The notes under the pieces were generated by a model. The model was not told where the DNA came from. It saw only the letters and a list, made by a program, of their open reading frames with translations, and did not search any database. A DNA stretch of 64,000 nt from positions 34,463-98,462 of the forward strand of contig CANKBG010000005.1 in the NCBI GenBank assembly GCA_947479935.1, read 5' to 3'. Source of the stretch: Comamonadaceae bacterium. GTDB taxonomy: Bacteria; Pseudomonadota; Gammaproteobacteria; Burkholderiales; Burkholderiaceae_C. Below, piece after piece: positions 10,242 to 19,572 of this stretch. A program made the position numbers and the translations under genes. Each line of letters begins with the position of its first letter. The first letter of the stretch is position 1.

Positions 10242-10757
10242 ATGGAAAATTGGCTCACTCCACACATCACGCAGCTATTGGCTTGGCTGGCGTTTCCAGA
10301 ACACGGCTTGTCAACCGTGTTTATCATTTCATTCATTTCAGCCACTTTGCTGCCATTAGGTTCCGAACCTGCCGTTTTTGGATTGATCAAACTCAACCCT
10401 GATTTGTTTTGGGCAGCTATTTTGGTGGCAACAACAGGCAATACCTTGGGCGGTATGGTCAGTTGGTGGATGGGGTATGGCACTCACCAAGCCCTCGATT
10501 TGGTTCGCAAGCGTCAAGCCGCGGCATCTGGCGCGTCCAGCACTCTAAGCGATGCCCTGCACATTCGTGCCATTCAATGGTTAGAAAAATTGGGGCCGAA
10601 AGCCTGCCTGCTTTCTTGGCTGCCGGGTGTTGGCGACCCACTTTGTGCTGTGGCCGGTTGGCTGAAGATGCCTTTGGGACCCTGTGCCATTTACATGGCC
10701 ATTGGCAAATTTTTGCGCTATGTTGTGATGACGTCTTTGTTGCTTTGGGTTTTTTAA
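10242..10757 (+). CDS. YqaA-type DedA/VTT-domain membrane protein
   Basis: 171-residue membrane protein of the YqaA branch of the VTT/DedA-like superfamily. Hydrophobic stretches include STVFIISFISATLLPLG, a central GNTLGGMVSWWMGYG motif and SWLPGVGDPLCAVAGW, the last being the conserved re-entrant region. The ORF-track start (10065) runs back into dusB. The ATG at 10242 is preferred because it follows a CCGAGG ribosome-binding-like sequence and gives the normal family length. DedA-like proteins are implicated in membrane homeostasis or lipid flipping; the specific role here is unknown. Confidence 0.85.
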   Translation: MENWLTPHITQLLAWLAFPEHGLSTVFIISFISATLLPLGSEPAVFGLIKLNPDLFWAAILVATTGNTLGGMVSWWMGYGTHQALDLVRKRQAAASGASSTLSDALHIRAIQWLEKLGPKACLLSWLPGVGDPLCAVAGWLKMPLGPCAIYMAIGKFLRYVVMTSLLLWVF

Positions 10758-10804
10758 AACATCGCCACACAACTTCATAATTTTTTTTCTTGACACCTGT
10801 TGAT

Positions 10805-11557
10805 TTATTTCAGAACCAAAAGGGTGGCAATGAAAATCAAAAAGCCCAGTAATATTTTTCTGAACGAATCTTCACTCAATCGGTGTCGCATTTTTTGACC
10901 CATTTTGAGACCTAAGGCCATGGGAATCAGGGCAAAGAAGGAATATCCCACATCCACCAATTCCATGCGACCAAAGCTGTACATGGCCAAGTAAAGAGGC
11001 CAAGCGGCATTCAAATAAATGACGCTCACTGCACCCACAAACTCGTCTCGCTTCATTTGCAGGGACATCATGTAGCTGATCAAAATAGGCCCCATGAGTG
11101 ACGATACACCCCCCAAAATGCCCGACAAAGTGCCCACCAGGGCGCCCGTCCAACGTTCTTTTTCTGGGGGAATGGTGAAGCTAGGTTTGAACATCATCGA
11201 AACCACAGCCAAAATGAGTGCTAAGGCCACCAACATATTGAGTTGTTTCACCGTGAAGGACAAAGTCCAGTGAACTGCAAAACCTGTCATGACAGCTTGG
11301 GTCACCATGAGTGGCCAAAATCTTTTCAGACTGGCTTTCCAACTGGCTTCTTGCCAAGCTTGCCAAATATTAGACACCACCACTGGCACCGCCACCAAGG
11401 CAATGGCCTGAGTACTGCCAATCATGAGCGACATGATGGGCACGGCAAACAAAGGTAAACCAACGCCTAAGGTGCCTTTGACAATGCCGCCAAAAAGAAT
11501 AGCAGCAGCGCAGGCTGCAATGATCAGCACCGTATCTGTGCTGAGTAAGAAGTCCAT
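10805..11557 (-). CDS. TSUP (TauE/SafE) family transporter
   Basis: 250-residue polytopic protein with about eight hydrophobic helices. It shows the family's repeated glycine-rich motif early (GGIVKGTLGVGLPLFAVPI) and in the second half (GTLSGILGGVSSLMGP). TSUP proteins move sulfite, sulfonates or other organic anions across the inner membrane; nothing in the neighbourhood identifies the substrate. It stands alone on the minus strand, tail-to-tail with the YqaA-type gene. Confidence 0.88.
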   Translation of the reverse strand: MDFLLSTDTVLIIAACAAAILFGGIVKGTLGVGLPLFAVPIMSLMIGSTQAIALVAVPVVVSNIWQAWQEASWKASLKRFWPLMVTQAVMTGFAVHWTLSFTVKQLNMLVALALILAVVSMMFKPSFTIPPEKERWTGALVGTLSGILGGVSSLMGPILISYMMSLQMKRDEFVGAVSVIYLNAAWPLYLAMYSFGRMELVDVGYSFFALIPMALGLKMGQKMRHRLSEDSFRKILLGFLIFIATLLVLK

Positions 11558-11652
11558 ATCGGGCTCGATTCGATAACTGATTTAAATTTTGAAAGCTTCG
11601 AGCGATTCAGGGGCAAACAGCGCAAGAAGGTACAACTTCAAACAGTTTAGAT

Positions 11653-12744
11653 TTAACTGCTGAACAAAAAGTTCATCACGTCGCCGTCTTTGACAACGTA
11701 CTCTTTGCCCTCAGCACGCATTTTGCCGGCATCTTTAGCACCCTGCTCACCCTTGTAGGCGATGAAATCGTCATAAGCAATGGTCTGCGCGCGGATATAA
11801 CCTTTTTCAAAGTCGGTATGAATCACGCCAGCCGCTTGAGGTCCTGTATCGCCCACATGAATGGTCCAGGCGCGCACTTCTTTCACGCCTGCGGTGAAAT
11901 AAGTTTGCAAACCCAGCAACGTATAGGCAGAGCGAATCAGGCGATTCAAGCCTGGCTCGGTTTGACCCAACTCTTCTAAGAACATCTGGCGATCTTCGTC
12001 AGACATTTCAGACATTTCTGCTTCCAACTTGGCGCTGATGGCCACCACCGGTGCATTTTGTGCGGCGGCGTATTCTTTCAAACGGTCGAGCAAGGGGTTG
12101 TTTTCAAAACCATCCTCTGCCACATTGGCCACAAACATCGCAGGCTTGGCGGTGATCAAGAAAAACTGATTCAACAAGGGACGCTCTTCCTTGCTGAAAT
12201 CGAGGGTTCGAACTGGCTTGCCTTCGTTCAAAGCAGCTTGGCATTTTTCCAAAATGGCCACCAACTTGATTGATTCTTTGTCGCCAGAGCGCGCTGTTTT
12301 ATTGACACGGTGCAAACCTTTTTCCACTGCAGACAAGTCAGCCAAGCACAATTCGGTTTGAATGACTTCAATGTCAGAGATGGGATCGACACGTCCCGCC
12401 ACGTGAATCACGTTGTCGTCTTCAAAGCAACGCACCACGTTAATGGTGGCATCGGTTTCACGTATGTGCGCCAAAAATTTGTTGCCCAAGCCCTCACCTG
12501 TGCTGGCACCTGCCACCAAGCCTGCAATGTCGACAAACTCCACAATGGCCGGCACAACGCGCTCAGGCGTGATGATGGCAGCCAACTCTTGCAGACGGAT
12601 ATCTGGGACTTCCACCACGCCTGTGTTGGGTTCAATGGTGCAAAAAGGGTAGTTTTCGGCAGCAATGCCCGCTTTGGTCAAGGCGTTGAAAAGGGTGGAC
12701 TTGCCCACGTTGGGCAGGCCCACAATGCCGCATTTGAGGCTCAT
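11653..12744 (-). CDS. ychF: Redox-regulated ATPase YchF (Obg-like)
   Basis: P-loop protein beginning [22 protein letters not shown]. The G4 motif region and the C-terminal TGS-like domain (about residues 280-363, ending [15 protein letters not shown]) match YchF/OLA1, which bind ATP rather than GTP and associate with ribosomes. The ORF-track version (478 aa) runs about 115 codons upstream into the neighbouring divergent gene. The ATG at 12744 gives the standard 363 residues. The 68 bp to the divergent nucleotidyltransferase gene holds both promoters. Confidence 0.96.
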   Translation of the reverse strand: MSLKCGIVGLPNVGKSTLFNALTKAGIAAENYPFCTIEPNTGVVEVPDIRLQELAAIITPERVVPAIVEFVDIAGLVAGASTGEGLGNKFLAHIRETDATINVVRCFEDDNVIHVAGRVDPISDIEVIQTELCLADLSAVEKGLHRVNKTARSGDKESIKLVAILEKCQAALNEGKPVRTLDFSKEERPLLNQFFLITAKPAMFVANVAEDGFENNPLLDRLKEYAAAQNAPVVAISAKLEAEMSEMSDEDRQMFLEELGQTEPGLNRLIRSAYTLLGLQTYFTAGVKEVRAWTIHVGDTGPQAAGVIHTDFEKGYIRAQTIAYDDFIAYKGEQGAKDAGKMRAEGKEYVVKDGDVMNFLFSS

Positions 12745-12812
12745 GGAAGACTTTCTTGGATTCTGCGAATAATCTGTGATTTTAAAGGGTGTGCGTGGTC
12801 TAATTTCTACCC

Positions 12813-13565
12813 ATGTCTGAAGCTCGTCCAAACAGCCCCTTGAATTGCTCACGCCAGCCACCCTGCCCTCGGCTTCGTGTAGTGGCCATTGTATTGGCCG
12901 CCGGCACAGCGTCACGAATGGGAGGACGCCCCAAATGCCTCCTTCAATGGGAGGGTCAAACCCTTCTAAAGCGCCTGCTAGATGCCTTAGAAGTTGCAGG
13001 CATAGACGAAACGGTATTGGTGCTAGGCCACAACGCCGAAAAGATTCAAAACGCCCTTCAAGATCGCTTGCGCCCAGTTCATGCACCAAAGCCCAACCTC
13101 GATGCCCCTCAACCCATGAGGGTTCACCAAGTACTTAACCCCCAGCCTTCTGACGGTCAAAACAGTTCGTTGCATCTGGCCTTGGCCAAAGCGCAAGCGT
13201 TAAATCCACAGTGGCTCATGGTGGCTTTGGCCGACCAACCTCTTTTGAACGCCGAAGATTTAAAAGCCCTGATTGCGGCTGTCAAAAACAGTCCCGAAGG
13301 CACCCAAATGCTCCAACCGATGGTGAATCAGCAGCCCGGCAACCCCGTCATGATGGCCGACACGGTCATGTCGGAGCTGCAACAAGCCGCCTCTCAACTC
13401 ACCGACAAAACCAGCTACCCAGGTGGCAAAGCGTGGCGTCAAAAAAACCCCCACAAAGTTCACCTTTGGCCCACGACCAACCCACACTACAAAATAGACA
13501 TGGATTGCCCAGAAGATATTGAGGCCTTACAAGCCCAATTTGGTATTCAGTTGGTTTGGGGCTAA
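12813..13565 (+). CDS. MobA-like nucleotidyltransferase (molybdenum cofactor cytidylyl/guanylyltransferase type)
   Basis: 250 residues with the nucleotidyltransferase signature [20 protein letters not shown] near residue 30 and a metal/nucleotide-binding ALADQPLL segment. These fit the NTP_transf_3 family (MocA/MobA-like), which adds CMP or GMP to molybdopterin. A Rossmann-like core continues to about residue 235. No xdh/cox-type molybdoenzyme genes lie adjacent, so the substrate (molybdopterin versus another sugar-phosphate-like acceptor) is open. It is followed 30 nt later by the UbiH-like gene on the same strand. Confidence 0.85.
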   Translation: MSEARPNSPLNCSRQPPCPRLRVVAIVLAAGTASRMGGRPKCLLQWEGQTLLKRLLDALEVAGIDETVLVLGHNAEKIQNALQDRLRPVHAPKPNLDAPQPMRVHQVLNPQPSDGQNSSLHLALAKAQALNPQWLMVALADQPLLNAEDLKALIAAVKNSPEGTQMLQPMVNQQPGNPVMMADTVMSELQQAASQLTDKTSYPGGKAWRQKNPHKVHLWPTTNPHYKIDMDCPEDIEALQAQFGIQLVWG

Positions 13566-13595
13566 AAGACCGCGCCGCCTCCTACAATCACACTC

Positions 13596-14783
13596 ATGTC
13601 TTTTTCATCTACCCAATTTGACGTTTGCATTCGAGGCGCAGGCATTGTCGGCCGCAGCTTGGCATTACTGCTGGCCAATCAACGTTTGCGTATTGCCTTG
13701 GTGCACAACGATTCCACCAAACTACATCAACCCGGCCAAGTTCTTGAAAATGGTCATGGCGATGTTCGCGCCTACTCGCTGAACTTGGCCTCCAAAAAAT
13801 TATTATCCGATTTGCGTTGCTGGCCAGAAGGCAATGCATGCACGCCCATATTGAAAATGCACGTTCAAGGTGATCAAGGTGGCGATCTTGAATTTGAGGC
13901 TGTATCCCAAGGCGTTGAAGCTCTCAATTGGATGGTGGATGTGCCGTCTCTGGAACAAAACTTAGCCAATGCGGTTCGCTTTCAACCTTTAATTAAAGAA
14001 ATTTCAGAAGCTCCCAATGCACACTTAACAGTGGTGTGCGAGGGACGCGCCAGTCAAACGCGTGCCGAATTGGGTGTCACATTTGATATCAAACATTACG
14101 ATCAACATGCGTTGGCTTGCCGTATTCAAACCGCTGCACCTCATTCACAGGTGGCGCGGCAGTGGTTTCAAAACACCTTCGGCCCTGAAATTTTGGCCTT
14201 TCTGCCCATCGGCGGTGAAAGCAGTCATGAGTGGGCCGTGGTTTGGTCTGTCACACCTCAGCGTGCGCAAGAACTATTGAAAATTGACGATGTTCATTTC
14301 TGCACTCAATTGCAACAAGCTTCAAAAAGTGTTGCAGGACATGTTCACTTGATCAGCGAACGCGTTGTATGGCCCTTGCAATGGGCCAAGGCTGCGCGGT
14401 GGACAGGCACCATGCCTGGCACGGAGAATCTCAAAGTACCCCATGCCTTTGCGCTTGCTGGCGATGCAGCGCATGCCATGCATCCCTTGGCGGGCCAAGG
14501 CCTGAATGTGGGCCTCGGTGACATCATTGAATTGGCGCGTGTCATTCAAGACAAAGAGTTTTGGCGACCACTGAGCGATGCTCGATTGCTACGCCGATAC
14601 GAACGCGCCCGTCAAGCAGAAGTGATGGCCATGTTGTGCGTGACAGATAGCTTGCAAACACTTTTTTCACAAACCATGCTACCTGTCCAAAAACTTCGCA
14701 ATTGGGGCATGACGGGGTTCAACCAGTTGGGCCCACTGAAGCATTGGATGGCTGAGCAGGCCATGAAGTCTGCCACCACATAA
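13596..14783 (+). CDS. UbiH/COQ6-family FAD-dependent monooxygenase
   Basis: 395-residue flavoprotein hydroxylase. The N-terminal FAD-binding turn reads IRGAGIVGRSLALLLA, and the second FAD motif GDAAHAMHPLAGQGLNVGLGD is near residue 290, which is diagnostic for the UbiH/UbiF/COQ6 family that hydroxylates the ubiquinone ring. Several members occur per genome, so the exact ring position cannot be assigned. It precedes dsbC by 28 nt and shares its orientation, an arrangement common in Comamonadaceae. Confidence 0.88.
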   Translation: MSFSSTQFDVCIRGAGIVGRSLALLLANQRLRIALVHNDSTKLHQPGQVLENGHGDVRAYSLNLASKKLLSDLRCWPEGNACTPILKMHVQGDQGGDLEFEAVSQGVEALNWMVDVPSLEQNLANAVRFQPLIKEISEAPNAHLTVVCEGRASQTRAELGVTFDIKHYDQHALACRIQTAAPHSQVARQWFQNTFGPEILAFLPIGGESSHEWAVVWSVTPQRAQELLKIDDVHFCTQLQQASKSVAGHVHLISERVVWPLQWAKAARWTGTMPGTENLKVPHAFALAGDAAHAMHPLAGQGLNVGLGDIIELARVIQDKEFWRPLSDARLLRRYERARQAEVMAMLCVTDSLQTLFSQTMLPVQKLRNWGMTGFNQLGPLKHWMAEQAMKSATT

Positions 14784-14811
14784 TTGATTGCTACCTAAGG
14801 AAATTCACAGC

Positions 14812-15525
14812 ATGCGCTTGATTCGAGCTTTCACCACCCTGTGCCTGTTTGTTGCCAGTCAATGGGTCATGGCACAAGATGCCAATTTGAAAAAAACACT
14901 GGCTGAGCGCCTCCCTTCTTTGCCAAAAATTGAAGAGGTTAGCAAGACACCCATGGCTGGCGTCTTTGAAATTCGTGTCCAAGGCAACGAAATTTTTTAC
15001 ACCGATGCCAAAGGCGATTTTCTCATTCAAGGCGCTTTGATTGACACCAAACAAAAACGCAACCTCACCGAAGAACGCAACGACAAGCTGTCCGCTGTTC
15101 CTTTTGACAGCCTGCCTTTGAAGTTTGCTTTCACTCAAGTAAAAGGCAACGGTAAACGTAAATTGGTTGTGTTTGCAGACCCCAATTGCGGCTACTGCAA
15201 ACGCTTCGAAAAAGATTTACAAAAAATCGACAACGTTACTATTTATCATTTGATGTATCCGGTTTTGGGCGAAGACTCCAAGGTGAAGTCACGCAACATT
15301 GCCTGCGCCAAAGACAAAGCCAAAACATGGAACGATTGGATGCTGCAGGGCATTGCACCACCTGCTGTGAGTTGCGACAATCACAACATTGATGCCATTG
15401 TGGAGTTTGGAAAAAAGAACCGTATCAATGGCACGCCTACCCTGTTTGTGGCCGATGGCACACGAGTTCCGGGCGCCATTGAAGCCGCACAAGTTGAATC
15501 TTTATTGAACGCCGTCAAGCCATGA
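14812..15525 (+). CDS. dsbC: Thiol:disulfide interchange protein DsbC
   Basis: Periplasmic disulfide isomerase. A signal peptide (MRLIRAFTTLCLFVASQWVMA) precedes an N-terminal dimerisation domain and a thioredoxin-fold domain with the active-site CGYC (FADPNCGYCKRFEKDL, about residue 125) and the cis-proline region GTPTLFV. The start at 14812 is preferred over 14788 because it follows a TAAGGA ribosome binding site and begins the signal peptide. The stop codon overlaps the start of the DUF3429 gene as ATGA. Confidence 0.95.
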   Translation: MRLIRAFTTLCLFVASQWVMAQDANLKKTLAERLPSLPKIEEVSKTPMAGVFEIRVQGNEIFYTDAKGDFLIQGALIDTKQKRNLTEERNDKLSAVPFDSLPLKFAFTQVKGNGKRKLVVFADPNCGYCKRFEKDLQKIDNVTIYHLMYPVLGEDSKVKSRNIACAKDKAKTWNDWMLQGIAPPAVSCDNHNIDAIVEFGKKNRINGTPTLFVADGTRVPGAIEAAQVESLLNAVKP

Positions 15526-15971
15526 ACCCTCATCCCGATCAAACACGAAAGCGCGTGAAATACTTGGCTTATGCTGGGTTGGTGCCATTTGTGGGCCTGG
15601 CTGTTTTGCTTTGGATCATTGATGCCGAGCTTCATCCCTTTGTGGCTTTGGCTATGGCTGGCTACGGCGCCTCGGTGGTTTCATTTTTGGGCGGCATTCA
15701 TTGGGGCATCGGATTTCGCAATGTTGCACGCATGCACAATGCGCCTTTGCTCAATTTTGGTTGGGGCGTGGCACCCTCTTTAATGGCCTGGATTGCAGTC
15801 ACCATGCCCGCCTTTGCTGGCTTGCCCTTGTTGGCGGTCATCTTGGGCATTTGTTATGCCGTTGACCGCAAGACTTATGTAGAGGCGGGTCTCCAAGAGT
15901 GGTTGCCAATGCGACTGCATTTAACAGTCGTTTCAGCATTGAGCTGCTTAATGGGAGCGGCTGCCACATGA
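15522..15971 (+). CDS. DUF3429 membrane protein
   Basis: 149 residues with about four hydrophobic helices (LAYAGLVPFVGLAVLLWII; FVALAMAGYGASVVSFLGGIHWGIG; LLNFGWGVAPSLMAWIAV; a last one near residue 135). The SFLGGIHWG motif is typical of DUF3429. Function unknown. It is translationally coupled at both ends, with an ATGA overlap with dsbC upstream and with the M61 peptidase downstream, so these three genes are almost certainly made together. Confidence 0.88.
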   Translation: MNPHPDQTRKRVKYLAYAGLVPFVGLAVLLWIIDAELHPFVALAMAGYGASVVSFLGGIHWGIGFRNVARMHNAPLLNFGWGVAPSLMAWIAVTMPAFAGLPLLAVILGICYAVDRKTYVEAGLQEWLPMRLHLTVVSALSCLMGAAAT

Positions 15972-17755
15972 GCATGAAAAAAAACACATCTGCCATTCAT
16001 TACACGGTCGATGCCAGTCAAACCCACTCCCATCTTTTCAAAGTTTCACTGCACATTGCAAAGCCTGCAGCAGGTCAAACTGTGTCCTTGCCAGTTTGGA
16101 TACCCGGCAGCTATTTGGTTCGTGAGTTTGCCAAGAATTTGCAGAATTTAAAAGCCATTCAGGGGGGTAAATCCGTCGAGGTTTTTCAAGACAACAAAAG
16201 TCAATGGCGCGTTGATTGCAAAGTAAGCCAAGCTTTGCAACTCACCTATGAGGTCTACGCCTTTGACAACTCCGTTCGCTCGGCTTGGCTAGATTCACAA
16301 CGTGGATTTTTCAATGGCACCAGTTTGTGTTTGCGTGTGCATGGCCAAGATGAGATGCCGCACTCTCTCACAATCAGCCCTTTGAAGGCATCGACTTGGT
16401 CGGTGGCCACCGGATTGCAAGCCATCAAAGTTAACAAGCAAGGCTTTGGCGACTACCAAGCCGCTCACTACGATGAGTTGGTTGACTGCCCTTTTGAGTT
16501 GGGCCATTTATGGCGTGGCGAGTTTACGGCCTGTGGCATTCCCCATGAATTTGTCGTGGCCGGTGCCATGGCTTCATTTGATGGTGCCAAGCTGATCGAA
16601 GACACACAAAAAATTTGCGAAACTGAAATGAAGTTTTGGCACGAGAAAAAGCCCACTGCCAATGCGCCCTACAAGCGTTATGTGTTCATGCTGAATGCTG
16701 TAGAAGATGGTTATGGGGGTTTAGAGCACCGCAACTCTACTGCACTCATTTGCAATCGCCGCGATCTACCCGCAATCGGCATGAAAAAAATGTCTGAAGG
16801 CTATGTCACGCTGCTTGGGCTGATTAGCCATGAATACTTTCACACGTGGAACGTGAAACAACTGCGTCCTGCCGAATTTACGCGCTACGACTACACCCAA
16901 GAGAATTACACCGAACTACTTTGGTTCTTTGAAGGCTTCACCAGCTACTACGACGATCTGCTGCTGCGCCGCGCCAAGCTCATTGACGACACCACTTACT
17001 TCAAACTCTTGAACAAAACCATCAACATGGTTTTGCAAGCACCTGGCCGACTTGTGCAATCGGTGGCGCAGGCCAGTTTCGATGCGTGGGTGAAGTACTA
17101 CCGACAAGATGAAAATACGCCCAACGCCACCATCAGCTATTACACCAAGGGCGCTTTGGTGGCCTTGTGCCTAGACCTGTCGATGCGCGCAGAAGGCACC
17201 TCCAACTTAGACAACATCATGCGCGGCCTGTGGCAAAGATGCAAAGGGGGGCCACTTACTGAGGCCCATCTATTGGCAGAGTTAGAAGCTCAAACAGGTC
17301 GCAGTTGGAAAAAAGAAATTAAATCTTGGGTTCACAGCACGCAAGAGTTGCCCTTGAAAACACTCCTGTCATCGCACGGCATTGTGGTCCATGAAGATGC
17401 CCCTCAAATGGCGCAGCGTTTGGGCTTGCGCGTGGCAGAGGCGCAAGGCGTGGTGCAAATCAAAGCTGTGCTGCGCGGCGGCGCAGCAGAAAAAGCGGGC
17501 ATGGCGGCAGGCGATGAGTGGTGGGCGGTGTCCAGCACTAAGGCAAAAGCTCAATCTTGGCGCTTGAAGAAAATCGAAGACCTGACGCTTTTATTGGGCA
17601 GCGAGAAGAAAGCAAAAGCCACGATCGCAAGAGATCAAAAAGTATTTGATCTAGACCTGACCATCCCAAGCGATGTTCACACCTGGCGCTTAAGTCAGGC
17701 GCAAAGCGACACGCTTCACAACACACGAACCAGTCAATGGTTGAATGGCAACTGA
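15968..17755 (+). CDS. M61 family glycyl aminopeptidase-like metalloprotease with PDZ domain
   Basis: 595 residues from the ATG at 15968, which overlaps the DUF3429 stop as ATGA; the ORF-track start at 15899 lies inside that gene. The gluzincin motif HEYFHTWNVKQLRP (HExxH) is near residue 295, with a downstream Glu-containing LWFFEGFTSYYDD that supplies the third zinc ligand. The C-terminal region (about 480-575, IKAVLRGGAAEKAGMAAGDE) is a PDZ domain. There is no obvious signal peptide. M61 enzymes remove N-terminal glycine or alanine from peptides. Confidence 0.92.
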   Translation: MSMKKNTSAIHYTVDASQTHSHLFKVSLHIAKPAAGQTVSLPVWIPGSYLVREFAKNLQNLKAIQGGKSVEVFQDNKSQWRVDCKVSQALQLTYEVYAFDNSVRSAWLDSQRGFFNGTSLCLRVHGQDEMPHSLTISPLKASTWSVATGLQAIKVNKQGFGDYQAAHYDELVDCPFELGHLWRGEFTACGIPHEFVVAGAMASFDGAKLIEDTQKICETEMKFWHEKKPTANAPYKRYVFMLNAVEDGYGGLEHRNSTALICNRRDLPAIGMKKMSEGYVTLLGLISHEYFHTWNVKQLRPAEFTRYDYTQENYTELLWFFEGFTSYYDDLLLRRAKLIDDTTYFKLLNKTINMVLQAPGRLVQSVAQASFDAWVKYYRQDENTPNATISYYTKGALVALCLDLSMRAEGTSNLDNIMRGLWQRCKGGPLTEAHLLAELEAQTGRSWKKEIKSWVHSTQELPLKTLLSSHGIVVHEDAPQMAQRLGLRVAEAQGVVQIKAVLRGGAAEKAGMAAGDEWWAVSSTKAKAQSWRLKKIEDLTLLLGSEKKAKATIARDQKVFDLDLTIPSDVHTWRLSQAQSDTLHNTRTSQWLNGN

Positions 17756-17783
17756 GCGGCGTGAAGCTGCTATTTGAATGGGG

Positions 17784-19088
17784 TTATTTGCCGCGCAGGT
17801 CAAGGACTCGCTTGGCCTTGCCTTGACTTCGTTCTACGCCGCCTTCGGCGCGCAAATCAATTTCGACACTAGAGCCAATGTAAACCTTGATCTCGTGCTG
17901 CAACATTTTGGCAGCAGCTCGCGCCTCAATGCTGTCTGGTTGTGTGCCTGGACGTGTTTCAACGGCCACCTTCAAATTGTCCATCGGGCCTTCGCGCGTT
18001 AGGATGCATTGATAGTGCGGCGCCAACTCGGGACGCTTCAAAATCAGCTCTTCAATTTGCGAAGGAAACACATTGACACCGCGAATAATCATCATGTCAT
18101 CACTGCGCCCAGTGATTTTTTCCATGCGGCGCATGGTGCGCGCTGTACCGGGTAACAAGCGCGTTAAATCGCGCGTGCGATAGCGAATAATGGGCAAGGC
18201 TTCCTTGGTCAGGCTGGTGAAAACCAACTCGCCCATTTCGCCGTCTGCTACAGGCTCCCCTGTTTCAGGATTGATAATTTCTGGGTAAAAATGGTCTTCC
18301 CAAATGGTTGGGCCATCTTTGGTTTCTATGCACTCGCTGGCCACGCCGGGACCCATGACTTCTGACAATCCATAAATATCCACAGCGTCAATGCCCATGC
18401 GTTGTTCAATGGCAGCGCGCATGTCGTTGGTCCATGGCTCGGCACCAAAAATACCGATGCGCAATGAACTGCTACGGGGGTCAATGCCTTGTCTTTCAAA
18501 CTCATCGGCGATGGCCAGCATATAACTGGGGGTGACCATGATGATGTCGGGTTTGAAATCTTGAATCAGTTGCACTTGCCGTTCTGTTTGGCCGCCCCCA
18601 AACGGTATCACTGTGAGGCCTAATTTTTCTGCCCCATAGTGCGCGCCCAAACCACCCGTGAACAAACCATAACCATAACTCACGTGCACCATGTCACCGG
18701 GCTTGGCCCCCCCTGCTCGAATGCTTCGGGCCACCACCTGAGCCCACGTATCTATGTCTCGCTGGGTATAGCCCACCACGGTGGGCTTGCCAGTGGTGCC
18801 ACTGGAAGCATGGATGCGTGAACAAGCCTCGCGTGGCACGGCAAACATGCCAAATGGATAGCTATCGCGTAAATCAATTTTGGTTGTAAAGGGAAACTTG
18901 GCCAAGTCGGCCAGCGTTTTGCAATCGTCAGGGTGAACGCCTGCTGCATCAAACTTTGCTTTGTAGACGGGCGAGTTGTCGTAGGCATGTTGCAAAGTAG
19001 ACTTTAATCTCTTGAGTTGCAAAGAACGCAACTCATCCATGCTGGCTTTTTCAATGGGCTCTAAAGGAAAATAGGCAGACTGACTCAT
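17784..19088 (-). CDS. paaK: Phenylacetate--CoA ligase
   Basis: ANL-superfamily ligase that activates phenylacetate with ATP and CoA, the first step of aerobic phenylacetate breakdown. Motifs are the P-loop-like HASSGTTGKPTVVGYT, YGLSEVMGPGVA, RYRTRDLT and the C-terminal GRSDDMMIIRGVNVFPSQIEE. The start at 19088 (MSQSAYFPLEPIEKAS) is chosen over the ORF-track start, which runs into paaI, giving 434 residues, the normal length. It is the last gene of paaG-paaI-paaK. Confidence 0.95.
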   Translation of the reverse strand: MSQSAYFPLEPIEKASMDELRSLQLKRLKSTLQHAYDNSPVYKAKFDAAGVHPDDCKTLADLAKFPFTTKIDLRDSYPFGMFAVPREACSRIHASSGTTGKPTVVGYTQRDIDTWAQVVARSIRAGGAKPGDMVHVSYGYGLFTGGLGAHYGAEKLGLTVIPFGGGQTERQVQLIQDFKPDIIMVTPSYMLAIADEFERQGIDPRSSSLRIGIFGAEPWTNDMRAAIEQRMGIDAVDIYGLSEVMGPGVASECIETKDGPTIWEDHFYPEIINPETGEPVADGEMGELVFTSLTKEALPIIRYRTRDLTRLLPGTARTMRRMEKITGRSDDMMIIRGVNVFPSQIEELILKRPELAPHYQCILTREGPMDNLKVAVETRPGTQPDSIEARAAAKMLQHEIKVYIGSSVEIDLRAEGGVERSQGKAKRVLDLRGK

Positions 19089-19104
19089 TTCTAAAACTCC
19101 CACT

Positions 19105-19572
19105 TTATTCTGGAATAACCGTGCCTTGAATTTGAGCACTTTTACCTCTGAACATGGCAATCACTTCACCCTTTTGATTGGTCACCTTCATATCGTAAAT
19201 ACCATGTCGTCCGCTCATGGTTTGCTCTTGGCCGACGCATGTCAACACATCGCCCAATTGGCCAGGCCTTAAAAATTCAATGCTGCAACCAGCCGCCACG
19301 GCCGCTTTGTTGTAACTGTTGCAGGCAAACGCAAACGTGGAATCGGCCAGCGTAAATATAAAACCGCCATGGCATATTTTGTGGCCATTTAAGTGCAATT
19401 CTTTCACCGTCATTTGAATCGCAGCACGACCAGGTTCACACGACAACAATTGCATACCCATGGTGTCTTTTGAGGCGGTGTCCACGGCAAACATGGACTC
19501 ACCCACTTGCCTGGCCAAATCAAGGGCAGCTTGTGTCGGTGCTTCAGGCGCAGTCGAGGAGGTCATGTTCAC
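19105..19572 (-). CDS. paaI: Hydroxyphenylacetyl-CoA thioesterase PaaI
   Basis: Hotdog-fold thioesterase. The conserved NGHKICHGGFIFTLADSTFAFACNS segment (about residues 62-86) holds the HGG and catalytic Asp region of PaaI. It rescues dead-end CoA thioesters in the phenylacetate pathway. The start is either a GTG at 19572 that overlaps the paaG stop as GTGA, or the ATG two codons later. It lies between paaG and paaK in one transcript. Confidence 0.93.
   Translation of the reverse strand: MNMTSSTAPEAPTQAALDLARQVGESMFAVDTASKDTMGMQLLSCEPGRAAIQMTVKELHLNGHKICHGGFIFTLADSTFAFACNSYNKAAVAAGCSIEFLRPGQLGDVLTCVGQEQTMSGRHGIYDMKVTNQKGEVIAMFRGKSAQIQGTVIPE

Noticed and set aside
12310-12843. 177-aa plus-strand ORF over ychF
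   Set aside because: Antisense to conserved YchF sequence; composition-driven open frame.
12745-13089. 115-residue N-terminal extension of YchF in the ORF track
   Set aside because: It runs through the divergent nucleotidyltransferase gene, and YchF proteins begin at [12 protein letters not shown].
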